A DNA stretch of 8,418 bases from the NCBI GenBank assembly GCA_903911985.1, contig CAIWFP010000028.1, positions 1 to 8,418 of the forward strand, written 5' to 3'. A program made the position numbers and the translations under genes. Every line of letters starts with the position of its first letter. Position 1 is the first letter of the stretch. Below the pieces are notes generated by a model, which saw nothing but the letters and a program-made list of their open reading frames with translations, had not been told where the DNA came from and ran no database searches. Positions 1 through 5,389 of the stretch are shown one piece after another. Origin of the DNA: an uncultured Sphingomonadales bacterium. Its GTDB lineage: Bacteria; Pseudomonadota; Alphaproteobacteria; Sphingomonadales; Sphingomonadaceae.

Positions 1-453
1 CAGGGAATGGAGATCACCCTGATCGAGGTGATGCCGCTGGGCGAGGTGGACGAGGACCGTTTCGACCATTACCTGCCGCGGTCAGGCCTTCGCGCCCGGC
101 TGGAACAGCGCTGGACGCTCACCCCCACGGAACACCGCAGCGGCGGCCCGGCGCGCTATGTGCATGTGGCCGAAACCGGCGGGCGGATGGGCTTCATCAC
201 GCCGCTGACCAACAATTTCTGCGAGGGCTGCAACCGCATTCGCATCACCGCCACCGGCCAGCTTTACCCCTGCCTTGGCGGGCATGAGCAGGTGGATCTG
301 CGCAGCGCCCTGCGTTCAGGGGATCCCGAGGCGGCGTTGGCGCAGGCGCTGGATCTGGCCATGCACATCAAGCCCGAGCGGCATCATTTCACCATCGACC
401 GGGCGGGCGAGGCCCCGCATCTGCCCCGCCACATGTCGATGACCGGGGGCTGA
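1..453 (+). CDS. moaA: GTP 3',8-cyclase MoaA, C-terminal part (5' end outside window)
   Basis: This is the C-terminal part of MoaA, the radical-SAM enzyme that converts GTP to (8S)-3',8-cyclo-7,8-dihydroguanosine 5'-triphosphate in the first step of molybdenum-cofactor synthesis. The reading frame is open from base 1, so the gene begins upstream. The ATG at 7 is internal, because it sits in the conserved IEVMPLGEVDEDRF stretch. The second Fe-S site is intact: FCEGCNRIRIT gives CxxC, followed 13 residues later by a third Cys (QLYPC). The two Arg of NRIRIT match the GTP-contacting arginines known in the family. The protein ends in Gly-Gly, as MoaA proteins do; that tail is needed for activity in studied members. 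The N-terminal CxxxCxxC radical-SAM motif lies outside the window. It leads directly into moaD, with six bases between them. Confidence 0.96.
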   Translation, partial: QGMEITLIEVMPLGEVDEDRFDHYLPRSGLRARLEQRWTLTPTEHRSGGPARYVHVAETGGRMGFITPLTNNFCEGCNRIRITATGQLYPCLGGHEQVDLRSALRSGDPEAALAQALDLAMHIKPERHHFTIDRAGEAPHLPRHMSMTGG

Positions 454-459
454 TGGGCG

Positions 460-705
460 ATGCTGAAGCTGGTGTTTCTGGGTCGGCTGGAGGATCTGGC
501 CGGCGTGGGCGAGATGCTGGTGCCGCTGGATGGTGGGCAAACCTTGTCCGGGGTTCTGGCCGGGCTGCCCGGCGATCTGGCCGCCGCCTTGCAAGGCCCC
601 AAGGTGAAGCTGGCGCAGAACGGGGCGCTGCTGCCGCCCGGTGCCGAGCCGGTGCTGGCGGACGGCGACGAGCTGGCCTTCCTGCCACCGGTCAGCGGAG
701 GATAG
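460..705 (+). CDS. moaD: Molybdopterin synthase small subunit MoaD
   Basis: MoaD is the ubiquitin-fold sulfur carrier of molybdopterin synthase. Its C-terminal glycine is adenylated and thiocarboxylated, then donates sulfur to precursor Z while docked in MoaE. The 81-residue length matches the family. The protein starts MLKLVFLGRLEDLAG, has a typical DGDELAFLPPVSGG end, and finishes in the obligatory Gly-Gly (80-81). The start at 460 is six bases after the moaA stop, so translational coupling is likely. An ATG overlapping the moaA stop at 453 is in another frame and was not used. With moaA and moaE it forms one operon; no moaB or moaC is visible here. Confidence 0.95.
   Translation: MLKLVFLGRLEDLAGVGEMLVPLDGGQTLSGVLAGLPGDLAAALQGPKVKLAQNGALLPPGAEPVLADGDELAFLPPVSGG
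697..702 (+). promoter_or_regulatory. Ribosome binding site that fixes the GTG start of moaE
   Basis: A GGAGGA motif lies inside the last codons of moaD, seven bases before the GTG at 710. It supports a GTG start for moaE rather than the in-frame ATG at 641, which would need a long overlap with moaD and add residues that MoaE proteins lack. Confidence 0.75.
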
Positions 706-709
706 GGCG

Positions 710-1156
710 GTGAGGAATGTCCGCCTGCTGACCGCGCCTTTCGATCCCAATGCCGAGATCGACCCCTTCGCCCGCGCCCATCCGGAAGCCGGGGCGATTG
801 CCAGCTTTGTTGGCAAGGTGCGGCCCGGTGGCGGAGTCGAAGCGCTGGAGCTGTCGCACTATCCCCCGCTTACCCTGCCGGGCATGGAGACACTTGCCGA
901 CGAGGCGATGCGCCGCTGGCCGCTGATGGGCGTATTGCTGCTTCATCGCACGGGGCTGCTCTATCCGGGCGAGCCGATCGTCATGGTTGCCGCCGTCTCC
1001 AGCCATCGCCGCGCCGCATTCGAAGCGACTGATTTCGTGATGGACCATTTGAAAAGCGACAGCTGGTTCTGGAAGCGCGAGCAGGTGGGCGGGCAATGGC
1101 GCTGGATCGAGCCGCGCGGCGAGGATCATGCCGATTTGAAGCGCTGGCAGGCCTGA
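710..1156 (+). CDS. moaE: Molybdopterin synthase catalytic subunit MoaE
   Basis: MoaE is the large subunit of molybdopterin synthase. With thiocarboxylated MoaD it inserts the two dithiolene sulfurs into cyclic pyranopterin monophosphate. From the GTG start it is 148 residues, close to the roughly 150 of E. coli MoaE. Visible family marks are the GKVR stretch (35-38), SHRRAAFEA (98-106) and HLKSDSWFWKRE (113-124). The two lysines of that last stretch, K115 and K122, have the seven-residue spacing of the catalytic Lys119/Lys126 pair in the E. coli enzyme. The start was chosen for its GGAGGA ribosome site and because it leaves only four bases after the moaD stop. It is the last gene of the moa run: the next gene is on the opposite strand, with 28 bases between the two stops and no clear T-run terminator. 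Confidence 0.95.
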   Translation: MRNVRLLTAPFDPNAEIDPFARAHPEAGAIASFVGKVRPGGGVEALELSHYPPLTLPGMETLADEAMRRWPLMGVLLLHRTGLLYPGEPIVMVAAVSSHRRAAFEATDFVMDHLKSDSWFWKREQVGGQWRWIEPRGEDHADLKRWQA

Positions 1157-1184
1157 TCTGGCTGCCGCCGCTGATTCGCCGGGT

Positions 1185-1802
1185 TTAACCGGGCATTTTG
1201 CCCTTGAGATCGCTCAGCACCGCGTCTTCCACACCAACCATCGTCAGCACCTCGTCGCGCGCGGCGGCAATGGCGCGGGCCGCTGGCCGGGCAGGGCCCG
1301 ATCCGGTGTCGGCATTGCCATCCTCGATGGCATGGGCCAGGCGATCATCGATATAGAGCCGCTCCAGCTTGTCTTGCGCCTGGGCGAGATCGGTTCGACT
1401 GGTGTCGAGTTCGGCCAAAGCCTCGTTGGCGGCGGCCCAGGCATCGCTGGGAACGGCTGCGCCCTGTGCGGCGGCCACCTTCTGCCGGGCCCCTTCGCGA
1501 AGCGCCAGAAACGCGCTGTGCGCCTTCTGTGCGGAGGAGAGTAGCGAGCCCAGCTGCGCGGACAGCGCGGGAGAAACCGGCTCGGAGGAAGCGGTGGGGG
1601 CCGGAATAGTCGGGGGCGTTGGCGTTTTGGCGCTGCGCTCCACCGGGCGCTGGGCCAGCGAGGGATATTTGGCATCAGCGCAGGCCGCCAGAGCCAGCAT
1701 ACCACTCAGGGTGGTGGCTAGAGCGATGGCCCGCAAGGGCGCGAATCGCTGTTCACCTGCGAATCGGTGGGCCGGGCAAGCGGTCTCTCCCCGGGCGGAC
1801 AT
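1185..1802 (-). CDS. Putative small Ala-rich lipoprotein of unknown function
   Basis: The function is not recognised. From the ATG at 1802 the protein is 205 residues. A hydrophobic segment (about 25-40) ends in the lipobox L38-A39-A40-C41, so a lipid-anchored envelope protein is likely. After Cys41 come a short YPSLAQRPVE segment, a Pro/Thr-rich linker (about 61-75) and an Ala-rich, charged, probably helical region (about 80-195) that could form coiled coil. No enzyme motif is visible. The start is uncertain. The frame is open to an ATG at 1949, but that longer form puts about 50 odd, Arg/Trp-rich residues before the signal and overlaps a predicted promoter region. A TTG 22 codons inside the ATG-1802 form would give a more typical short signal-peptide n-region. 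No candidate has a good ribosome site. It converges on moaE and is divergent from rplU. Confidence 0.7.
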   Translation of the reverse strand: MSARGETACPAHRFAGEQRFAPLRAIALATTLSGMLALAACADAKYPSLAQRPVERSAKTPTPPTIPAPTASSEPVSPALSAQLGSLLSSAQKAHSAFLALREGARQKVAAAQGAAVPSDAWAAANEALAELDTSRTDLAQAQDKLERLYIDDRLAHAIEDGNADTGSGPARPAARAIAAARDEVLTMVGVEDAVLSDLKGKMPG

Positions 1803-1826
1803 GGGTGGATGGCGGAGCGATGGGGT

Positions 1827-1911
1827 GCGCAAAATGGGCATGCACCATGCCATAGCACGCCCGCCGCGCCGCGCCAGTGCCGCCAGATGGGCACTGGGGG
1901 CGATTTTGCGC
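1827..1911. other. Nested inverted repeats able to fold as a three-way junction, upstream of the lipoprotein gene
   Basis: A perfect 9-bp inverted repeat, GCGCAAAAT (1827-1835) and ATTTTGCGC (1903-1911), encloses two perfect hairpins. They are GGCATG-CAC-CATGCC (1837-1851) and CCAGTGCC, 8-nt loop, GGCACTGG (1874-1897). Either strand could form a closed three-way junction. It lies 25 to 109 bases upstream of the chosen lipoprotein start and upstream of the candidate rplU promoter, so it could be an operator region, a leader RNA of the minus-strand gene or a small repeat. The arrangement is seen directly; any role is inference. Confidence 0.5.
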
Positions 1912-1942
1912 CATGTGGCCCACCAAACCGCCCACGCCCGCG

Positions 1943-1971
1943 TTGACACAGCGGGGCGCTTGGATTAGGGC
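1943..1971 (+). promoter_or_regulatory. Candidate sigma-70-type promoter of rplU-rpmA
   Basis: A perfect TTGACA -35 box (1943-1948) is followed, after 16 to 17 bases, by TTAGGG or TAGGGC (1965-1971) as a weak -10 box. Relaxed -10 boxes are common in alphaproteobacterial housekeeping promoters. Transcription from here would give a leader of roughly 110 bases before the rplU ATG. No start-site data are available. Confidence 0.55.
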
Positions 1972-1985
1972 GCGCTCTCTTCCGA

Positions 1986-2014
1986 CCCCGCTGTGTGGGG
2001 CGGTTTTCCGTTTT
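1986..2014 (+). promoter_or_regulatory. Terminator-like hairpin in the rplU leader
   Basis: CCCCGC (1986-1991) pairs with GTGGGG (1995-2000), with one G-U pair, across a TGT loop. It is followed by two short T runs (TTTT at 2004-2007 and 2011-2014). It lies just downstream of the predicted transcription start and 89 bases before the rplU start codon, so it could act as an attenuator or a leader structure. The stem is short and the T runs are interrupted. Confidence 0.35.
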
Positions 2015-2088
2015 GCCTGTTATGCGGCGGCCCGAAAAGGCATCGCATGGTGTGGGCAGCGGCAGGCAGTTTGGATTGGATAAGTATC

Positions 2089-2391
2089 ATGTTCGCAGTA
2101 GTGCGCACGGGCGGCAAGCAGTATCGGGTTGCCGCCGGAGACAAGATCGCGGTCGAGAAGCTGGCGGGTGAAGCCGGTGAAAAGATCACGCTGGGCGATG
2201 TTCTCCTCGCCGGCGAAGAGGGCAAGCTGGCTGACGCCGGCAAGGTCGTGGTTTCGGCCGAGATCATTGCCCAGGCCAAGAGCGAGAAGGTGATCGTTTT
2301 CAAAAAGCGTCGCCGTCATAACTATCGCCGCCGCAACGGGCATCGCCAGCAGCTCACGCTGCTGCGCATCCTGTCTGTCGCTGCTGCCTGA
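2089..2391 (+). CDS. rplU: 50S ribosomal protein L21 (bL21)
   Basis: L21 is a 23S rRNA-binding protein of the large ribosomal subunit. The 100-residue product, close to the 103 of E. coli L21, opens with the family signature FAVVRTGGKQYRVAAGD and closes with the basic RNA-binding run VFKKRRRHNYRRRNGHRQ followed by LTLLRI. The ATG at 2089 is chosen because the conserved N-terminus begins exactly there; the open frame extends back to 1993 but adds only non-conserved residues. A purine-rich GGATTGGATAAG stretch precedes it. Use of AAG, GTT and GGC-type codons suits a highly expressed gene. rpmA follows after 19 bases, the standard bacterial rplU-rpmA pair. Confidence 0.98.
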   Translation: MFAVVRTGGKQYRVAAGDKIAVEKLAGEAGEKITLGDVLLAGEEGKLADAGKVVVSAEIIAQAKSEKVIVFKKRRRHNYRRRNGHRQQLTLLRILSVAAA

Positions 2392-2410
2392 GAATTGGGG
2401 AGTTTGAGCA

Positions 2411-2680
2411 ATGGCACATAAGAAAGCAGGCGGCTCCTCGCGTAACGGTCGCGATTCAGCTGGTCGCCGTCTCGGCGTGAAGAAGTTCGGTGGCCAGGAG
2501 GTCATCGGCGGCAACATCATCATCCGCCAGCGCGGCACCCGGGTCTATCCCGGCGCCAATGTCGGCATGGGCAAGGATCACACCCTGTTCTCGCTGGTGG
2601 TGGGCCGCGTGCGCTTCCACGCTGGCAAGCTCGGCCGCAAATATGTGTCGGTCGATGCCATGGCGGAAGCCGCCGAATAA
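2411..2680 (+). CDS. rpmA: 50S ribosomal protein L27 (bL27)
   Basis: L27 is a large-subunit protein whose flexible N-terminal tail reaches the peptidyl transferase centre. The 89-residue protein begins MAHKKAGGSSRNGRDS, the mature-type N-terminus, with no Firmicutes-like cleaved leader. It continues with GVKKFGGQEVIGGNIIIRQRGT and GANVGMGKDHTLFSL, all diagnostic of bL27. A GGGGAG ribosome site (2397-2402) lies eight bases before the ATG. It is co-transcribed with rplU, and a run of stem-loops including a strong terminator follows the stop codon. Confidence 0.98.
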   Translation: MAHKKAGGSSRNGRDSAGRRLGVKKFGGQEVIGGNIIIRQRGTRVYPGANVGMGKDHTLFSLVVGRVRFHAGKLGRKYVSVDAMAEAAE

Positions 2681-2696
2681 TCGGATGGTCGATAAT

Positions 2697-2763
2697 GGGC
2701 CATCCTGACGGGATGGCCCCCGCCGGAGCTTTCGCTTCCGGCTGATTGAGCCCGCCGGGGCTC
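2697..2763 (+). other. Three tandem stem-loops in the rpmA 3' untranslated region
   Basis: Three hairpins follow rpmA almost back to back. The first is a perfect 9-bp stem, GGGCCATCC (2697-2705) with GGATGGCCC (2711-2719), loop TGACG. The second pairs GCCGGAGC (2722-2729) with GCTTCCGGC (2734-2742), with one bulged T. The third is a perfect 6-bp stem, GAGCCC (2748-2753) with GGGCTC (2758-2763). None is followed by a T run, so they are not classical terminators. They may protect or process the 3' end of the ribosomal protein mRNA. Confidence 0.55.
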
Positions 2764-2778
2764 TTGCATCCGGCAACG

Positions 2779-2811
2779 AAAGGGAGAGGGCCAAGGCCTG
2801 TCTCCCTTTTT
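2779..2811 (+). terminator. Rho-independent terminator after rplU-rpmA
   Basis: AAAGGGAGA (2779-2787) pairs with TCTCCCTTT (2801-2809). The stem encloses an inner GGCC-AA-GGCC palindrome and ends in a TTTTT run (2807-2811). Stem strength and T tract fit intrinsic termination of the ribosomal protein transcript, separating it from the downstream acetyltransferase gene. Confidence 0.85.
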
Positions 2812-2827
2812 CATGTCTCCCTCAGCG

Positions 2828-2849
2828 GCCAGCGAAGTGATTCGCTGGC
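2828..2849. other. Perfect 9-bp hairpin with GTGA loop
   Basis: GCCAGCGAA (2828-2836) and TTCGCTGGC (2841-2849) form a perfect stem closed by GTGA, which as RNA is a GNRA tetraloop. It sits between the terminator and the GNAT gene. There is no T run. It could be a second transcript-end structure, part of the GNAT leader, or a binding site with dyad symmetry. Confidence 0.5.
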
Positions 2850-2936
2850 ATCATCGCCATGATCCTTGTCGTCATGGCAGTGTCACCCCGCGGCGCTAGG
2901 CGCTGGCCGGGGGCTGTGAAGAGTGGAGCGCGTGCG

Positions 2937-3545
2937 ATGTTCGTTCGGAGCCAAAACCTGTTTCTGCGCCCGGCGTGGCCCGAGGATTGGGCAGCGATTC
3001 TGGGCGCCGTGGGCGATGAGGCTGTGGCCCGTAATCTGCGCTCTGTACCCTGGCCCTATGGTGAGGCGGAGGCCCGCTGGTTCGCCAGCCAGCCGCAGGA
3101 CCCGCATTACCCCCATTTCCTGATCACCTTGCCCAAGGGGCCGGGCGGCGATCACCCGGGTGGCGCCCTGGTGGGCTGCATTGGCCTCACGCGGCGGCAG
3201 GAACCGGAAGGCGCCACCGCCGAATTCGGTTACTGGATCGCCCGCAGCTATTGGAACCGGGGCTATGCCACCGAGGCCGGGCGGGCGCTCCTGGGGCTGT
3301 TACCGGTGCTGGGCCACCGCCAATTGGTGGCCTGCTGCTTCCGCGACAATCCCGCCTCGGCGCGGGTGCTGCGCAAGCTGGGCTTTCACCCCACCGGCCA
3401 GATGGCCCTGCGGACAGCCCCCGCGCGGGGCGAGCCAGCACCGGCCGCCACCTTCGCTATCGACCTGCAGTTGGGTGATGGTGGCGACACTGGCGGCGAC
3501 AGCGAGGGGAATGTGGCGGACATGGCGGCACTGCGGGCGGCCTGA
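2937..3545 (+). CDS. GNAT-family N-acetyltransferase, RimJ/RimL type
   Basis: This is a 202-residue GNAT protein predicted to move an acetyl group from acetyl-CoA to an amine; the substrate is unknown. It opens FLRPAWPEDW (9-18), the usual beta-1 and alpha-1 start of RimJ/RimL-like enzymes. The acetyl-CoA motif region is FGYWIARSYWNRGYATEA (97-114), and NPASARVLRKLGF (138-150) is the conserved NxxSxxxxxKxGF motif. The C-terminal tail after about 178 is Gly/Asp-rich and looks disordered. ATG 2937 is chosen because a GGAG site (2925-2928) lies eight bases upstream and the fold begins at once; the open frame reaches back to 2859 without conserved residues. It follows the rplU-rpmA terminator, so it probably has its own promoter or depends on read-through. 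It converges on the next gene, 32 bases between stops. Confidence 0.9.
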   Translation: MFVRSQNLFLRPAWPEDWAAILGAVGDEAVARNLRSVPWPYGEAEARWFASQPQDPHYPHFLITLPKGPGGDHPGGALVGCIGLTRRQEPEGATAEFGYWIARSYWNRGYATEAGRALLGLLPVLGHRQLVACCFRDNPASARVLRKLGFHPTGQMALRTAPARGEPAPAATFAIDLQLGDGGDTGGDSEGNVADMAALRAA

Positions 3546-3577
3546 GCCGGAACCGGGCGTGCCGATGCGGGAAGGCT

Positions 3578-4447
3578 TCAGGCTTGCCCGACCGCCCGTG
3601 CCACATCGGCCTCCACCGGCGCGATCAGCGCGCGGTCGTCGTGGTGCCAGGGGTGGAAGCCGGGGCGGAAATAGCCTGCCCAGGCCGGAAATACCCGCCG
3701 CAGCACGCCCGGCGAGCCATACAGCCACCACATCACCCGCACCCTTGCCCGGGGGCCGGTGATGCCGTCCTGCGCCAGCAGATCCAGCGTATCGGTGATG
3801 CGGTTGCCGATGAACAGCCGGGTGATCAACAGCATCATCAGGCAGCGCAACCGCCATCGGCGCCAGCGGCTCCACCCTTGCGTGGCGTGCAGCCATGTGT
3901 CGAAGGCCACGCCCTTGTGCTCGATCTCCTCGATCGCGTGCCAGCGCCACAGGGCGAGGGCTTCGGGATCGGCGCCCGCGTAGGAGGCGGGGTGGGTCAG
4001 CAGGTCATGCGCCAGCATCGCGGTGAAATGTTCGAGCGCGATGGTGGTGGCCAGATTGAGGATTGCCGGGCGCCCCCGGGTCAGCGCCAGCAGATCCGCC
4101 ACCCGCTGGTCGATACCGGAGAGGTCGTAGCCTGCTTCGGCGGCGAGGCGGTTGAAGGCGAGGTGCTCGCGGCTGTGGTTCACCTCCTGCGCGATGAAGG
4201 CGCGGATGGCGGCGGCCAGCGGTGCGGGCGCGCCTTCGCGGTGGGCTTTCACGGCCTCGATGAAAAAGGCCTCGCCGCGCGGGAAGGTGGCCGAGAGCGC
4301 ATTGTGCCACGCCGTCGCCACGGGGTCTCCACCCAGCCACCAGCGGCGTGGCGGGGCGCCGCGAGTGAAGTGCCAGTCCCTCACGGTGATGGCCAGATCA
4401 CTCGGAGTCGGCTGCGATGGGGGGGAGGGCGGTGGGATAGGGGGCAT
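3578..4447 (-). CDS. Predicted metal-dependent hydrolase (COG3687/PF10118 type)
   Basis: This 289-residue protein matches, from memory, the bacterial family named predicted metal-dependent hydrolase (COG3687). No reaction is established for it to my knowledge. Visible acidic/His motifs are GEAFFIEAVK (58-67), FIAQEVNHSREH (84-95), ALEHF (137-141) and WHAIEEIEHKGVAFD (169-183). This ordered set of Glu and His on helices resembles a ferritin-like di-metal site more than a classical hydrolase site. A hydrophobic stretch (about 200-214) may be a membrane-contact or buried helix. The start at 4447 is chosen because the conserved domain begins soon after. The frame is open to an ATG at 4588, only seven bases after the ygfZ stop, but the extra 47 residues look unlike coding sequence. 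It lies downstream of ygfZ on the same strand and may be co-transcribed. Confidence 0.82.
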   Translation of the reverse strand: MPPIPPPSPPSQPTPSDLAITVRDWHFTRGAPPRRWWLGGDPVATAWHNALSATFPRGEAFFIEAVKAHREGAPAPLAAAIRAFIAQEVNHSREHLAFNRLAAEAGYDLSGIDQRVADLLALTRGRPAILNLATTIALEHFTAMLAHDLLTHPASYAGADPEALALWRWHAIEEIEHKGVAFDTWLHATQGWSRWRRWRLRCLMMLLITRLFIGNRITDTLDLLAQDGITGPRARVRVMWWLYGSPGVLRRVFPAWAGYFRPGFHPWHHDDRALIAPVEADVARAVGQA

Positions 4448-4595
4448 GGCTGAACAACTTTGCTCCGAAAACAGGTATCCCTGCAAAGGCTGGCCACTCC
4501 CGGTGCTGCCGGCGTCTGGCGGCCGGTTGCATGCGCCTTTTTCCAAGGCGCTCGGGCGCGCAATGGCAAGCGGAATCTGCATGGGCACCCGCGCT

Positions 4596-5342
4596 TCAGC
4601 CCTCCTGCAGCCACCCCGGGCGCAGGGCGGGGGTAATGTCCTCCACCCGCAGGTGATCGACGGCCAGACCCAGTTCGGGATAGGCCACCCGCTGGCGAGC
4701 GGGGGCTGACGCGCCCAGTGGCACCACGATCAGGCGCCGGTTCACCTTTTGCCGCCAGTTCATCCGCGCGGTGTTTTCCTGCCCGACATAACAGCCCTTG
4801 GTGAAGGAGACGCCGTTCAGTTCGGCGGCATTGGCCTCCAGCCACAGCAGGTCGCCGAGTTCGGCCTGCCCCTCGCACACGCCGAGGCCGAGGCGATGGG
4901 CGGTCCACGCCGCATCGGCTGGCTGGTCACTAGCCGAGGCGGGGGCCAGCCAGCGCCAGCCCAGCGCGGGCAGGCGGGGGTCGGGGCTGGCGGCTGCATG
5001 CGTCGTGGCGCTCCAGTGAACCGCCAATGCGGGGTCTGGCGCGATGGCGATCTTGCGCCGCAGCCGATAAAGCGAGAGTCGCTTGGCCAGAGCCTCGGCC
5101 ACATCCGCCTCGCAATCGAGCAGCAGATCGGCGCGGTGATTGTCGTCACGCCACACCAGAAAATCGAACAGAACCTTGCCCTGCGGGGAGAGCAGCGCGG
5201 CATAAACCGGCCCCGATTCCGACCCGGCTCCCCCGACCACATCGTTGGTGATCAGCCCCTGCAGAAAGGTGGCCACATCCTCATCCCCGGCCAGCGGAGA
5301 CAGGCGAACGACGGCGCGGGCGAACAGGCGGTTTGCACTCAT
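4596..5342 (-). CDS. ygfZ: tRNA-modifying/Fe-S assembly protein YgfZ (folate-binding, GcvT-like)
   Basis: YgfZ is a folate-binding relative of the glycine-cleavage T protein. It supports assembly or repair of certain Fe-S enzymes, and E. coli mutants lose activity of MiaB-type enzymes. The 248-residue product carries the diagnostic motif KGCYVGQE (182-189); the Cys here corresponds to the conserved Cys228 of the E. coli protein. The N-terminal half has the usual FLQGLITNDV (26-35) and LSPQGKVLFDFLVW (51-64) segments. It is shorter than the 326 residues of E. coli YgfZ, which is normal for alphaproteobacterial forms. The ATG at 5342 fits the expected N-terminus, although no clear ribosome site precedes it. 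It is divergent from the dihydroorotase-family gene, 47 bases apart. Confidence 0.92.
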   Translation of the reverse strand: MSANRLFARAVVRLSPLAGDEDVATFLQGLITNDVVGGAGSESGPVYAALLSPQGKVLFDFLVWRDDNHRADLLLDCEADVAEALAKRLSLYRLRRKIAIAPDPALAVHWSATTHAAASPDPRLPALGWRWLAPASASDQPADAAWTAHRLGLGVCEGQAELGDLLWLEANAAELNGVSFTKGCYVGQENTARMNWRQKVNRRLIVVPLGASAPARQRVAYPELGLAVDHLRVEDITPALRPGWLQEG

Positions 5343-5389
5343 GCGTTGAAAGGTAGTGCGGGCAGGCGGAAACTTGTAGAGCGGGGGGC

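Noticed and set aside
316..816. Minus-strand frame across moaA-moaD-moaE
   Set aside because: It spans three genes identified on the other strand and lacks recognisable content.
1369..1968. Plus-strand 199-codon frame opposite the lipoprotein gene
   Set aside because: The minus strand has a lipobox-bearing protein; the plus-strand product is Ala/Arg-rich and featureless.
3160..3762. Plus-strand frame overlapping the GNAT gene
   Set aside because: It is frame-shifted relative to the GNAT motifs and runs antisense into the next gene, Arg/Pro-rich as expected of a GC-rich off-frame.
3584..4453. 289-codon plus-strand open frame opposite the metal-dependent hydrolase
   Set aside because: The minus-strand product carries conserved Glu/His motifs; this frame shows none.
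4507..4535. CCGGC/GCCGG inverted repeat upstream of the hydrolase gene
   Set aside because: Five pairs in GC-rich sequence are expected by chance, and there is no supporting context.
4448..4595. Possible 47-residue N-terminal extension of the metal-dependent hydrolase from the ATG at 4588
   Set aside because: The extension has no conserved character and the family domain begins after the ATG at 4447; it is treated as a leader region, although close ygfZ spacing keeps some doubt.
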